Shown here in pieces: positions 1-8,820 of a stretch of 64,000 bases of DNA. Below the pieces are notes generated by a model that searched no databases, was not told the origin of the DNA, and saw only the letters and a program-made list of their open reading frames with translations. Origin of the DNA: G963678095 sp963678095 (GTDB taxonomy: Bacteria; Bacillota; Negativicutes; Selenomonadales; Selenomonadaceae). Location: assembly GCA_963678095.2 (NCBI GenBank), contig OY782746.1:248001-312000 (forward strand), in the 5' to 3' direction. The position numbers and the translations under genes were made by a program. Each line of letters begins with the position of its first letter. Positions within the stretch are counted from its first letter, which is position 1.

Positions 1-178
1 TCATAATTAATAATTAATAATTATTATCTATTAGTTATTATAATACTTTGGTTTTAAAAGTAAAGGTTTATTTTCCCTTTTACTGTAAATAAATTGTCGA
101 CCCAAAATAAAGCGAGCAAACAGGCACAGCCTTATTCTCTGCTTTGCACATGCCATTTTTAATGTTACGCTCATTTCT
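1..178. other. AT-rich intergenic stretch at the left edge
   Basis: No gene is visible here. The first 30 bases are made of repeated TAATTAA-type steps and the whole stretch is very AT-rich. It lies downstream of the GAF-domain gene that ends at 179. I see no hairpin with a clear U-tract. Confidence 0.5.
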
Positions 179-988
179 TTAGCAGCATTTTTCACCGACC
201 ACCCCAAAATTCGGCCCGGCTGTTTTCAAAGTAAAGGCGCATTCCGCTGAAAAGGATCCTTCCGGAAAACTCTTACCCCGTAACGGCTTATCATGGAACA
301 AGCTAAAATGTTTTTTCGGTGAGATTTCATGAGTTTTTTCCGCCGACAGCTGTGCCATAATTGCCTTGGCTGTCACCTCAACCATCGCCAAGGCCAACGG
401 GTTCTTAGCTACGTTATGCCCTGACAAATCTATCACTCCCAAAAAACTTCCGTCGACAGCGAAAATCGGGGCCGCTGCACAGGTGAGTCCGTGATGCATC
501 TGACAATAATGTTCCGGCCCGGTAACCTGAAACGGCTGCTGCAATACCAGCACCGTACCGATGGCATTTGTCCCTGCAACCTTTTCTTCCCAGGCGGCAC
601 CATGATGAAAATATTTGGTCAGCGGTTTTTGCAACATATCCGCATCGCCTAGGACTTCCATAATATAGCCCCGCTTATCAGCCAGTACCACGACAAAGCC
701 CGAGCCGGCAACCATCCGATAGAGACTTTTCATGAACGGTTTGGCAGTTGTGATCAGGCGGCAATGGGTATTTATCATTGCCTCAAAATCAGGCAATTCC
801 AGTTGTAGCGGTTTTCCTTTGCTATGTTTCTTCACCCCTGCCTTATCACAGCGCTCCCACGAATTCATGATTTCCGTCCGGGTTGTTAAAAATTTTTTCC
901 TTTGTGAAAATATGGAACATTCTGTAATTTCCTTTTGTCTTTCCTTACTGCACGGATCACCAGCAGCAGATTTTTTTTGTAAATTCAT
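179..988 (-). CDS. GAF-domain protein, truncated AcoR/DhaR-like activator
   Basis: The protein has 269 residues. An N-terminal segment with an ILxSWERC-like stretch (residues 40-47, NSWERCDKAGV) and a GAF sensor domain (about 75-200, with GTNAIGT and HYCQMHHGLTCAAAPIF motifs) match the front half of AcoR-type sigma-54 activators. Those proteins normally continue into an AAA+ ATPase and a Fis-type HTH, over 600 residues in all. Here the frame stops after a non-conserved tail, so there is no ATPase and no DNA-binding domain. It could be a standalone GAF sensor or the remnant of a broken activator. The Cys-Cys C-terminus and the poorly conserved last 65 residues favour a remnant. No sigma-54 target gene is visible next to it. 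Confidence 0.6.
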   Translation of the reverse strand: MNLQKKSAAGDPCSKERQKEITECSIFSQRKKFLTTRTEIMNSWERCDKAGVKKHSKGKPLQLELPDFEAMINTHCRLITTAKPFMKSLYRMVAGSGFVVVLADKRGYIMEVLGDADMLQKPLTKYFHHGAAWEEKVAGTNAIGTVLVLQQPFQVTGPEHYCQMHHGLTCAAAPIFAVDGSFLGVIDLSGHNVAKNPLALAMVEVTAKAIMAQLSAEKTHEISPKKHFSLFHDKPLRGKSFPEGSFSAECAFTLKTAGPNFGVVGEKCC

Positions 989-1103
989 GCGGATACACCT
1001 GCCAATCTTACATTTCTGGTATCAATCATTCATTTCGTCATCAACAGGAAAAATCCTTTCAAATACTGTCTGATCTGTGCTTTAATTCGTAAAATTCTCC
1101 GAC

Positions 1104-1133
1104 AAAAAACGAGGCCGCCTCAAAGCGACCTCG
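1104..1133 (-). terminator. Rho-independent terminator of the GalNAc operon
   Basis: On the minus strand a 9-bp stem (1125-1133 pairing with 1110-1118, one G-U pair) encloses a 6-nt loop and is followed by six Ts. It lies 67 bases downstream of the last gene of the operon. Confidence 0.8.
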
Positions 1134-1199
1134 CAGGATAGACAACTCCACTTTATAGCGGCTCACTTTTTGCGCCTCATTTTTACTGCAGCGATTCAT

Positions 1200-2132
1200 T
1201 TACTCTGCCAACTGCTTTACTTTCACCTGTTCCAGGAGGCGCTCAACGACTTCAGCCCTTACAAAGCCGCTTTCCTTTTCAAGAGCATTGGCCGTTCCAC
1301 AGGCTCCAGCCAGTCGCAGCGTATCCGGCAGGCTCCAGTTTTTAGCTAAGCCAAATGCGATACCACCAACAAATGCATCGCCAGAACCAACAGCATTCTC
1401 TGCTTTTATTTTCGGTACCTGAATCTCAAAAATCTGCTCTTCACATCCTACCAAGGCTCCTTGGGCTCCAAGAGAAACTGCAACAATTCCGATCCCCGTT
1501 GCCAATAGCGACTTTATCTGTAGTGCTGCAGCACTGGCTGAATCGATTTCAGCCCCGCAGAACGCCTGCAATTCTTCAAGATTTGGCTTTACGAACACCG
1601 GCTTTCCCTTAACACCTTCAAGCAGCAGTCGTCCGCTGGTATCAAGCAAAACTTTTTTCCCATAGCCTCTGGCGATATCGATCAAGCTGGCGTATACCGT
1701 ATCCGGAATATTCTGCGGCACACTGCCCGAGCAGACAATAAACTCTGCCGCTGGCAAAAACTGCTTGTAGCGTTCAATAAAGGCCAGATATTCTGCCTCA
1801 CTGACAGCCGGGCCCGGTTCCAAGACCTCCGTCTGTCCACCAGCTTTATCCGTAAACGCCAGACAGCTGCGAGTTTCACCGGAAATCGGCTGAAAGTCAA
1901 AGGGAATCTCTTTTTCCCTAAGCTTTTGCTCGATAACATCTCCCGTACTGCCACCAAGCATCCCCGTTACAAGCACATCGGCACCCAGTTCCTTTAAAAC
2001 GCCAGCAACATGCAATCCTTTCCCCCCCGGAGTATTCTCTACCGAAGCTGCTCGCATAACCGTATGGGGCACAAAAGCATCCAATTCATAGTGTTTATCC
2101 AGTGAAACATTCAGATTTACAACCAGTATCAC
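1200..2132 (-). CDS. PfkB-family kinase, probable tagatose-6-phosphate kinase / 1-phosphofructokinase
   Basis: This is a ribokinase-fold sugar-phosphate kinase of the LacC/FruK group, about 310 residues as usual for the family. It opens with VVNLNVSLD, has the TPGGKGLHVAGVL substrate signature, and near the C-terminus the AVGSGDAFVGGIAFG signature with the catalytic Asp. In this operon it would phosphorylate tagatose-6-phosphate to the 1,6-bisphosphate used by the aldolase just upstream. An ATG at 2147 overlaps the aldolase stop (TGATG), but GGAGGGG lies 6 bases before a GTG at 2132, and the protein then begins at the conserved beta-strand. I therefore prefer the GTG. 1-phosphofructokinase activity is the main alternative. 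Confidence 0.85.
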   Translation of the reverse strand: MILVVNLNVSLDKHYELDAFVPHTVMRAASVENTPGGKGLHVAGVLKELGADVLVTGMLGGSTGDVIEQKLREKEIPFDFQPISGETRSCLAFTDKAGGQTEVLEPGPAVSEAEYLAFIERYKQFLPAAEFIVCSGSVPQNIPDTVYASLIDIARGYGKKVLLDTSGRLLLEGVKGKPVFVKPNLEELQAFCGAEIDSASAAALQIKSLLATGIGIVAVSLGAQGALVGCEEQIFEIQVPKIKAENAVGSGDAFVGGIAFGLAKNWSLPDTLRLAGACGTANALEKESGFVRAEVVERLLEQVKVKQLAE

Positions 2133-2146
2133 GAAAATCCCCTCCA

Positions 2147-3001
2147 TCAGCAGCGATTGCTGCTACCGCAAATCTCTACCTTATGCTTCACAACTTCACG
2201 CATTGCTTCCTTCGCCGGCGTAAGGTATTTCCGCGGATCATTGGCAGTGGGATCTTCTTGAAAGAAATCCTTAATTGCCTTTGAAAAAGGAATCTTCAAA
2301 TCCGTTGCAATATTAACCTTGCAAATCCCCAGCGAAATGGCTTTCTTCACGAGTTCATCCGGTACGTCCGAAGCGCCGTGAAGCACCAGTGGAATATCCA
2401 CTCTTTGTCTTATTTCCTGCAGCCGCTCAAAATCAAGCTTTGGCACGCCCTTATACAGTCCGTGTGCTGTCCCGATTGCCACGGCAAGCGTATCAATTCC
2501 TGTAGCCTCAACAAAAGCGACGGCATCCGCCGGGTTCGTATAAATGCTGTCACTTGCGGCAACGACGAGATCATCTTCTACGCCGACAAGTTTCCCCAGC
2601 TCAGCTTCAACGGTAGCCCCGCAAACATGGGCAAAATCAACAACCTCCTTTACCCGCTCAATATTTTCCTGAAACGGCAGGCGCGAAGCGTCAATCATCA
2701 CGCTGCGGCAGCCAGCAGCGATTGTCTGCTTTATATTTTCGATATCCTCATGATGATCGAGATGAAAGGCCATGGGGATATCGACTTTTTCCATGGCTAT
2801 TTCCGTAAGCGCAATCAGATAATCCCGATCCGCATAGCTAACAGTTGACGGCGTCGCCGCCAAAATAACCGGCGAACGCAACTGCTGGCAGGTATCAACG
2901 ACCGTCTGAAAAGTTTCTAAATTATGGATATTAAATGCCGGAACTGCATAATGCCCTGCCTGTGCAGCCAAAAGCATATTTTTCGTATTTTTTAATTTCA
3001 T
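2147..3001 (-). CDS. kbaY/gatY: Class II tagatose-1,6-bisphosphate aldolase
   Basis: This zinc-dependent class II aldolase of the GatY/KbaY group cleaves tagatose-1,6-bisphosphate to dihydroxyacetone phosphate and glyceraldehyde-3-phosphate. It has 284 residues from the ATG at 3001. The HLDHHED motif gives the catalytic Asp82 and zinc ligand His83 in GatY numbering; further zinc histidines sit in GTAHG and LVLHGASD. The ATG at 3001 has GGAGGTGG upstream and overlaps the deacetylase stop by four bases (ATGA), which argues against the longer frame starting at 3043. No separate KbaZ/GatZ subunit gene is present. Fructose-bisphosphate specificity cannot be excluded, but the context favours tagatose. 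Confidence 0.9.
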   Translation of the reverse strand: MKLKNTKNMLLAAQAGHYAVPAFNIHNLETFQTVVDTCQQLRSPVILAATPSTVSYADRDYLIALTEIAMEKVDIPMAFHLDHHEDIENIKQTIAAGCRSVMIDASRLPFQENIERVKEVVDFAHVCGATVEAELGKLVGVEDDLVVAASDSIYTNPADAVAFVEATGIDTLAVAIGTAHGLYKGVPKLDFERLQEIRQRVDIPLVLHGASDVPDELVKKAISLGICKVNIATDLKIPFSKAIKDFFQEDPTANDPRKYLTPAKEAMREVVKHKVEICGSSNRC

Positions 3002-4161
3002 TTGCAACTGCCACCTCCGTTTACTCTTTTCCCATCTTTCCAAACTTCCCGCAACCGGTATTGTTTATCAACAATAATAAAATCAGCCCGCTTTCCGGCA
3101 CGAATGCTGCCTATTTCAGCCTCTAACCCAAAGCGACGACTCGGATTCAACGAGGCCATATGTACGGCATGTAACGGATCTTCGCCAAGTTCAAGGATAA
3201 CCCGTCTGACTTCATCCAGCAGCGAAGTCGTACTTCCGGCAAGCGACCCTGTACCGGTTCGTGGAATCCCATCCTTTACGGTTACAGCTTCCAAACCAAG
3301 TTTATATTGTCCATCCTTTAATCCGGTGGCCGAAATCGCATCACTTACGAGAATCAGTTTCCCTTTGGGCTTACACCGACGCAAGACTTCCATCACCGGT
3401 TTTTGCACATGAATGCCATCGGCAATCAGTTCGGCATATACCTCATCGCAGACCAGCGCTGCCCCGACAAGATTGGGCGAACGATGATGCATCGGCGTCA
3501 TGCCGCAAAAAGTATGAACCACAGCATCCGCGCCACTGTAAATTGCGGCCACAGCCTGCTCATACGACGCGCTCGTATGGGCCAGTGATATATGAATACC
3601 TCGTTCGACCGCATAATGAATAAACTCCTGCGCACCTTCTTTCTCCGGGGCCACAGCCAGGGCCGTTACCGTACCTGCTTTCAGCAAGCGCTCAAGCTCG
3701 GACTGTGACAAGTCTCTCATATATGCCGGTGGGTGCGCCCCCCCGTGCTCAGCCGTCAGATAAGGCCCCTCCACAAAGCAGCCATATACCCGGGCCTTAT
3801 CCGCGCCTGGTACATAAGCAGCAACGGCAGCTACAGCCGCTTCAATTGCCGCCAGCTCCGCGGTAACGGTGGTTGGCATCCAGGAGGTCGTTCCTAACGA
3901 CAGCAAATACTGACCAATCGCATCCAGCGAAGCAGCACTGGCATCCATCGTGTCAGCGCCAACAGCACCATGAATGTGACTGTCAAATAAACCAGGAAGG
4001 ATTTTAGCCCCGCCAAACCGCTCGACAGGAATCTGCCGCATCGCCGCTTCCTCCGGCGAAATATATCCGGCAAAATATGCATCCTGCACTAACAGAAGCT
4101 GCTCTTTCTTTATCTGATGTTCATCAAAAATTTCTTCTGCCTGAAATGCTCTGATTTCCAT
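2998..4161 (-). CDS. nagA/agaA: N-acetylglucosamine/galactosamine-6-phosphate deacetylase
   Basis: This amidohydrolase-fold enzyme removes the acetyl group from N-acetyl-hexosamine-6-phosphate. It has 387 residues from the chosen start. Metal and substrate motifs run in order: DSHIHGAVG, FVEGPYL with HGGAHPP, SLAHTSAS, HTFCGMTPMHHR and the catalytic Asp in LVSDAISATG. The C-terminus (GSIRAGKRADFIIVD) is typical of NagA. The frame opens further upstream, but an AGGTGG site 6 bases from the ATG at 4161, overlapping the EIIA stop as TGATG, marks the real start. Between AgaS and the PTS genes on one side and a tagatose aldolase on the other, it is more likely an AgaA acting on GalNAc-6-P than a housekeeping NagA. 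Confidence 0.92.
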   Translation of the reverse strand: MEIRAFQAEEIFDEHQIKKEQLLLVQDAYFAGYISPEEAAMRQIPVERFGGAKILPGLFDSHIHGAVGADTMDASAASLDAIGQYLLSLGTTSWMPTTVTAELAAIEAAVAAVAAYVPGADKARVYGCFVEGPYLTAEHGGAHPPAYMRDLSQSELERLLKAGTVTALAVAPEKEGAQEFIHYAVERGIHISLAHTSASYEQAVAAIYSGADAVVHTFCGMTPMHHRSPNLVGAALVCDEVYAELIADGIHVQKPVMEVLRRCKPKGKLILVSDAISATGLKDGQYKLGLEAVTVKDGIPRTGTGSLAGSTTSLLDEVRRVILELGEDPLHAVHMASLNPSRRFGLEAEIGSIRAGKRADFIIVDKQYRLREVWKDGKRVNGGGSCK

Positions 4162-4583
4162 CATATCCCACCTGCCTGCATGCTCTTGTCTATTTTCTTC
4201 TTCTCCCGGAATATTGCCGGTTGAACGCCAGCGCCCAGCCAGCGCAAGCACAGATCAGCCAACAGCCCCTCCCGGTCAAAACTCACCGACAAAAGCAGCG
4301 GCATATTGGTCCCGCTGAATACCCGGCACTCCTGTTTCAATTTTTTTGACAGCATTACCGCCTGATTATAGGGAGAGCCCCCGGCGATATCGGCTAAAAA
4401 GACAATTTCACTATCCCCCAGCTGCGCTGCCGCCTCACTTAACGCACGTTGTAAGTCCTCACTGCCAGCCCCCTCAGGAAAGTTAACCGCCTTGACCTGG
4501 CTTTGCTCCCCGGCAACCAGCTGCAGTGCCGACAGCAGTCCTGTTGCAAATTCTCCATGGCCGGTAATAATAACACTTATCAT
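4161..4583 (-). CDS. agaF: PTS mannose/AGA-family EIIA component
   Basis: This 140-residue cytoplasmic EIIA domain carries the phosphorylatable His9 (ITGHGEFA), which takes phosphate from HPr and passes it to EIIB. Conserved LADIAGGSP and VFSGTNMPLLL segments follow. The start has AGAGGTGA 6 bases upstream. It is encoded apart from the EIIB-EIIC-EIID block by a hairpin at 4609-4633, and its stop overlaps the deacetylase start, so EIIA and the catabolic enzymes are translationally coupled. Confidence 0.92.
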   Translation of the reverse strand: MISVIITGHGEFATGLLSALQLVAGEQSQVKAVNFPEGAGSEDLQRALSEAAAQLGDSEIVFLADIAGGSPYNQAVMLSKKLKQECRVFSGTNMPLLLSVSFDREGLLADLCLRWLGAGVQPAIFREKKKIDKSMQAGGI

Positions 4584-4608
4584 GAATAGTCACCTCTCTT
4601 AAAAAGAA

Positions 4609-4633
4609 GGACCGGCTTTACCATCGCCGGTCC
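4609..4633. terminator. Intra-operon hairpin between EIID and EIIA
   Basis: GGACCGGC (4609-4616) pairs perfectly with GCCGGTCC (4626-4633). On the minus strand it is followed by TTCTTTTT, and on the plus strand by a short CGGCTTTTT. It lies in the 64-base gap between EIID and EIIA. It could act as a partial terminator or as an RNA-processing and stability element that sets the ratio of transporter to enzymes. Confidence 0.6.
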
Positions 4634-4647
4634 CGGCTTTTTACCTG

Positions 4648-5493
4648 TTAGAAAATCCCAATTCCCTTACCAGCGATCCCAAACACAATTGTAAACAAAA
4701 TCAATTTAACCGGAGAATAGCTTTTCTTGAGCAAATAGTACATCAACAACGTGTAGGCAAACGGCAGCATATTAGGCATAATCGCATCAAATACTTTTTC
4801 CTGCAGTGCTATACTTGCCTGCCCGACAACAATAACCCAGGCAAGTTTTAATTTGATCATGGATGCGATCAGTCCTCCGACAACGGTAAGACCAATAATC
4901 GAGGCTGCATGAGAAATCTTTTGGGTCTGTTCTTTCATTGTGGCTATGGCCTTCACACCTGTATAATAGCCATAGCGCATAAGTCCGAAACGCAGGCTGA
5001 AATGTGCGATATTAAACAATACCAAAAAGATGATCGGCCCGGCTGGATTTGGATCCGGCCCCATGGCCATCGAGGCGCCCAAGCCAGCCGTAATCGGCAG
5101 CAGGGTTAACCAGCAGAGGGCATCGCCAATTCCGCCCAGCGGCCCCATAGTAGCTACCTTGATCGCCCGGATCGTATTTTGATCCTTTTTGCTTTCTTCC
5201 ATGGCCACAACCAATCCCATGATGAAATTCACCAGAAATGGATGTGTATTAAAAAACTCCAGATGCATCTTTAAGGATTTACTCAAATCTTCCTTGTTGG
5301 TATGAATTTTCTTTAATACAGGAAGAATACCGTACAGCCAGCCGCAGGCTTGCATGCGTTCATAGTTAAAAGATGCCTGCAGAAACAGGGATCGCCAAAC
5401 CATCGTTACGAGATCTGACGAGGTGACTACTTTCTTGACCGACTGATCCTGATATTCCGGATTTTCTCTTACTGCTGCATTAGATTCCGCCAT
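4648..5493 (-). CDS. agaD: PTS mannose/AGA-family EIID component
   Basis: This 281-residue membrane subunit forms the sugar channel with EIIC. Family features include a QASFNYERMQ segment near the N-terminus, the MKMHLEFFNTHPFLVNFIMGLVVAMEE-type stretch (about residues 72-97), GPLGGIGDALCW, and several hydrophobic segments in the C-terminal half. A GGGGGTG site precedes the ATG by 7 bases. It overlaps the end of EIIC by 14 bases. Confidence 0.93.
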   Translation of the reverse strand: MAESNAAVRENPEYQDQSVKKVVTSSDLVTMVWRSLFLQASFNYERMQACGWLYGILPVLKKIHTNKEDLSKSLKMHLEFFNTHPFLVNFIMGLVVAMEESKKDQNTIRAIKVATMGPLGGIGDALCWLTLLPITAGLGASMAMGPDPNPAGPIIFLVLFNIAHFSLRFGLMRYGYYTGVKAIATMKEQTQKISHAASIIGLTVVGGLIASMIKLKLAWVIVVGQASIALQEKVFDAIMPNMLPFAYTLLMYYLLKKSYSPVKLILFTIVFGIAGKGIGIF

Positions 5494-6265
5494 TTGTACG
5501 CACCCCCTGTTTTATACGGCTGCCGCCATTGTCATCTGAACCATGTGCATAAAAATCATACAGCGCCACGCAGGCCCCAAGAACCGCCAGGCCCAAAATG
5601 GAAATCTTGAAATAGGTAACCAGGATAAATCCGACCAGCAAAAAAGCAATATACTCTTTTTTCAGCATGATCTTGAGCAGCATGGCAAAGCCGATTGCCG
5701 GCATCATCCCGCCAGCGACACCAAGCCCGCCAAGAATCCAGGCTGGGACTGCTTCCACAATGGATTGTGCCGAAGCAGCGCCAAAATAAATCGGCAAAAA
5801 AGTAACCAGGGCAAAGAAGGCACCATGCGTAAACATTCCGGCATAATTGATCATCGCCAAGGCCCCGGTATTTCCTTCATCGGCCCACCGGTCAGCTTTA
5901 TGCATTAATGGGGAAAATGCTGTAAAAATCAAAGTTACACAGCCCTGTGCCGCAATCGCAAACGGAATGGCAATCGCCACCGCTGCTTCTGGTGGCAGTT
6001 TTGATATAATCGCAAAGGAAACTCCGATCACCCCGCCGATGACCATATTCGGCGGCTGTGCTCCGGCGAGCGGAACCATGCCCATCGCTACAAGTTCGAG
6101 CGTAGCCCCGGTAATCAAACCGGTCTGCAAATCACCTAAGATCCAGCCAACTACAAGCCCGGTTACCAACGGGCGATGAATGTGGAATAAGCCGTTAAAC
6201 TGATCGATACCGATGACAAACGCCCACACTGTTACCATCAATATCTGTATAAAAGTTACATCCAT
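5480..6265 (-). CDS. agaC: PTS mannose/AGA-family EIIC component
   Basis: This 261-residue integral membrane permease subunit translocates the hexosamine while it is phosphorylated by EIIB. Several hydrophobic helices span the protein. Typical motifs are RPLVTGLVVGWILGD near residues 32-46 and ELVAMGMVPLAGAQPPN around 57-73. It sits between EIIB and EIID in the usual order of these operons. Confidence 0.93.
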   Translation of the reverse strand: MDVTFIQILMVTVWAFVIGIDQFNGLFHIHRPLVTGLVVGWILGDLQTGLITGATLELVAMGMVPLAGAQPPNMVIGGVIGVSFAIISKLPPEAAVAIAIPFAIAAQGCVTLIFTAFSPLMHKADRWADEGNTGALAMINYAGMFTHGAFFALVTFLPIYFGAASAQSIVEAVPAWILGGLGVAGGMMPAIGFAMLLKIMLKKEYIAFLLVGFILVTYFKISILGLAVLGACVALYDFYAHGSDDNGGSRIKQGVRTNGGI

Positions 6266-6327
6266 GAATAACTCCTCCTCTGATTTAACTTTGTTATTTC
6301 ATCAAACTATCTTGCCGCCTGCCGTAC

Positions 6328-6804
6328 TTATTCGAAAATCTTTTCCACCGGCAATAGCGGATCGTCCGGAACCTTTCTCAATTCAATCTTTACTCCCAAA
6401 TCAAGCAAGCGGCGGAAAGTCTGCCGATCTGACTCATCGACAGAAATCGTGCTACTCACCTGCTTTTTCCCTTCCTTGAAGTGCATATTACCGATATTAA
6501 GCACGGTAATCGGCACATCATTTTCAATGAGTTTCAGTGCATCCTGTGGCGTCTTCACCACGAGAAAGATATGCTGCCAGTCCCCAGCAAAATGGATTTT
6601 CTCAATTGTTTCCTGCAACGTAAAATACCTGGTTTCAGCCGCACTTGATACTGCCATGTCCATCAGATTCTGTTGTACTTCGTCCTCGGCAACCTCATCA
6701 TTGGCAACAATAATCAAGTTTGCCCCGAGGTGATTGGCCCAGGTCATCCCCACCTGTCCATGAATCAGACGATTGTCCACTCTGGTAAGTAAAATATCCG
6801 GCAT
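6328..6804 (-). CDS. agaB: PTS mannose/AGA-family EIIB component
   Basis: This 158-residue cytoplasmic EIIB subunit starts MPDILLTRVDNRLIHGQV, and His15 is the phosphorylation site. The rest follows the family (NLIIVANDEVA, LNIGNMHFKEGKKQVS). It accepts phosphate from EIIA His9 and donates it to the incoming sugar. It is the first PTS gene after the isomerase gene. Confidence 0.93.
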   Translation of the reverse strand: MPDILLTRVDNRLIHGQVGMTWANHLGANLIIVANDEVAEDEVQQNLMDMAVSSAAETRYFTLQETIEKIHFAGDWQHIFLVVKTPQDALKLIENDVPITVLNIGNMHFKEGKKQVSSTISVDESDRQTFRRLLDLGVKIELRKVPDDPLLPVEKIFE

Positions 6805-6834
6805 ACGAAAAGCCCCCTTTAAGTATTGGTATTT

Positions 6835-8016
6835 CTATGCTTCTAGCGGGTAGATTACGACCCCTTTGACCACGCGGTTTACACTGCCGCTCGGGCACGG
6901 TGTATCTGGAGCCACCCCTTCTGCCATGGAGGCCGCTAAAGCAAGGATATGATCAAAGACCACATAGCCCATAGCAAGATAGGCATCCTGCCCCCAGCTG
7001 TCTTTGGCCTGCGGATCAAGCACCATCATATAATCAGCCAAAGCGCTGATCTCTTCATCCGGCGCCGGGCAAACAGCCATCACCTTAAATGATCCTTCAT
7101 CATGATTGAGTTCGCGAAGAAAATCCATTTCGTAAGCATGCGTATAGGAATCCGCGGAAAACAGCATTACCACTAAGGTTTTATCATTTACAATCGACTT
7201 CGGACCATGGCGAAATCCCACAATGCTTTCGGCTACGGCGACCTTTTTCCCGGCGGTAAGCTCGAGTACCTTAAGGCAGGTTTCTTTTGCCAGCGCCTGT
7301 AATGCTCCGGTCCCCAAAAATACCAGGCGTTCAAACCCGGCTCTGCCAATCGCAGCGACATCCTGCCCTTCAGCCAGCAGTTTGCTGGTGCAGTCGACGA
7401 TCCGCTCCACCAAGGCACGGTTCGCAGCAAAATTTTTCATATCAAAGAGCATAAGTCCGCTCAGCAGCATTGACGTAAAACTGCTCGTCATCGCAAAACC
7501 AAGATCATTTGTCTGCTGTGGCGTATAAATATTCAGAGTATGTTCCTTTTTTTCAGCTGCACGCTGGGCCAAGGCACCTTTCGGGTTGCAGGTAATTACA
7601 ATCTGATATACTTCATCAATAATCTGCTCTGCAAAATCAAAGGCACCCATACTTTCGGGGCTGTCCCCACTGCGGGCAAACGACACGAGCAAGGTTGGCT
7701 TATGCTTGAGCAAAAATTGTAATGGAGCCGCCACGATGTCGGTTGTAGCCACAGACAGGATATCCCGCTGTGTTTTTTCCCTAAGATAGGGGGCAATAAT
7801 ATCCCCCGCATAGGCAGAAGTCCCGGCACCAGTAAAGATGATACGCAGATCCTGTTTTTTTAACAGCGGCTCAACAAATGCTTTAATTTCGTCCTGCTGC
7901 TGTTGCAAAAGCTCCAATGTTTCCAGCCAGGCCTCCGGCTGTTGGCAAATCTCCCTTGCCGTGTGCACAGCCCCTTTGGCTATAAGTTCCGTTTCTGATA
8001 AATCCCAAGGATTCAT
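6835..8016 (-). CDS. agaS: AgaS-type SIS-domain ketose/aldose-phosphate isomerase-deaminase
   Basis: This 393-residue protein with two sugar-isomerase (SIS) domains resembles AgaS, which converts galactosamine-6-phosphate to tagatose-6-phosphate. The first SIS domain includes FTGAGTSAYAGDI and SFARSGDSPES; the second has FLGTGALQALAKE and AESIVGFRHGPKSIV. It is the first gene of the transcript that runs through the PTS and catabolic genes, directly downstream of a palindromic operator at 8047-8060. AGGAGGG precedes its ATG. Confidence 0.9.
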   Translation of the reverse strand: MNPWDLSETELIAKGAVHTAREICQQPEAWLETLELLQQQQDEIKAFVEPLLKKQDLRIIFTGAGTSAYAGDIIAPYLREKTQRDILSVATTDIVAAPLQFLLKHKPTLLVSFARSGDSPESMGAFDFAEQIIDEVYQIVITCNPKGALAQRAAEKKEHTLNIYTPQQTNDLGFAMTSSFTSMLLSGLMLFDMKNFAANRALVERIVDCTSKLLAEGQDVAAIGRAGFERLVFLGTGALQALAKETCLKVLELTAGKKVAVAESIVGFRHGPKSIVNDKTLVVMLFSADSYTHAYEMDFLRELNHDEGSFKVMAVCPAPDEEISALADYMMVLDPQAKDSWGQDAYLAMGYVVFDHILALAASMAEGVAPDTPCPSGSVNRVVKGVVIYPLEA

Positions 8017-8046
8017 TTTATCCCTCCTAGTGGTAATGATGTACGT

Positions 8047-8060
8047 ACCAGTACACTGGT
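8047..8060. promoter_or_regulatory. Putative GntR operator upstream of agaS
   Basis: ACCAGT (8047-8052) and ACTGGT (8055-8060) form a perfect 6-bp inverted repeat with a 2-bp centre, overlapping an upstream TACGTACCA also found in the site at 8821. It lies between the regulator's stop codon and agaS, where a repressor could control the operon. Confidence 0.6.
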
Positions 8061-8074
8061 AAAAAACATTTCAC

Positions 8075-8800
8075 CTATTTGTTTAACTTCACTGAGTAAA
8101 TGAGTTGATCGCCCCGTGCCATGCTCATCGTATATTCGATGACCTGGTCGCGTTCATACGTAAATCTCTCAATTTTCAAACTAGGTAGTGATTTGCCGAC
8201 ATTTAAATACTTTGCTGTCTTATCATCGGTTCCAACCGCCTGAAATTTTTCCTCTGCATACGTGAATTCCACCCCATACGTGTGGCTGAACAGGTCATAC
8301 ATAGCACTTTCTTCCAGCATTTCCCGCGTCAGTCCTTCAAACCGTTTTTGCGGCACATAGCTTGTTTCGAGCATTACCGGCTTTTGATCGGCCAGGCGAA
8401 GCCGTAAAAAGCGATATACTTCCGTTCCCGGTTCAAGCTTCATCTTCTGGGCCAGATTCCAATCACATACGATGTGATCAAAGCTCAGCACTTTGGATTC
8501 CGGTTTTTTACCAAGTTTTTTCATTTCCGTGGTAAAACTATAGAATTTCAACAGCTCCTGATTGAGTTTTTTGGGCGACACAAAAGTTCCTTTGCCATGA
8601 ATCTTATAAATGTATCCCTCCTGTTCCAGTTCTAAAAAAGCTTGTCTGACAGTAGATCGACTCAATCCATATTTCGTGCAGAAATCTCGTTCTGACGGCA
8701 GCTTCGCATCGACTTCCAGACAAGTATCAATCTCAGCTATAATGACCTGCATCAGCTGGCAGTACAACGGAAGTTTACTGTCTTTATTGATTTTCTGCAT
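8075..8800 (-). CDS. agaR: GntR-family (HutC/UTRA) transcriptional regulator of the operon
   Basis: The 241-residue protein has an N-terminal winged-helix domain (LPSERDFCTKYGLSRSTVRQAFLELEQEGYIYKIHGKGTFV spans about residues 38-78) and a C-terminal UTRA effector domain (about 95-235) of the NagR/DasR type that binds phosphorylated amino sugars. GAGGAGGCG lies 7 bases before the ATG. Its own promoter region holds a perfect 14-bp palindrome at 8821-8834, so it is probably autoregulated. The symbol is functional shorthand: E. coli AgaR belongs to a different family (DeoR). Confidence 0.88.
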   Translation of the reverse strand: MQKINKDSKLPLYCQLMQVIIAEIDTCLEVDAKLPSERDFCTKYGLSRSTVRQAFLELEQEGYIYKIHGKGTFVSPKKLNQELLKFYSFTTEMKKLGKKPESKVLSFDHIVCDWNLAQKMKLEPGTEVYRFLRLRLADQKPVMLETSYVPQKRFEGLTREMLEESAMYDLFSHTYGVEFTYAEEKFQAVGTDDKTAKYLNVGKSLPSLKIERFTYERDQVIEYTMSMARGDQLIYSVKLNK

Positions 8801-8820
8801 CTTTTATCGCCTCCTCTTAA

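Noticed and set aside
732..1073. Plus-strand frame opposite the GAF gene
   Set aside because: It is antisense to a gene with clear domain similarity, has no ribosome site and no recognisable protein features.
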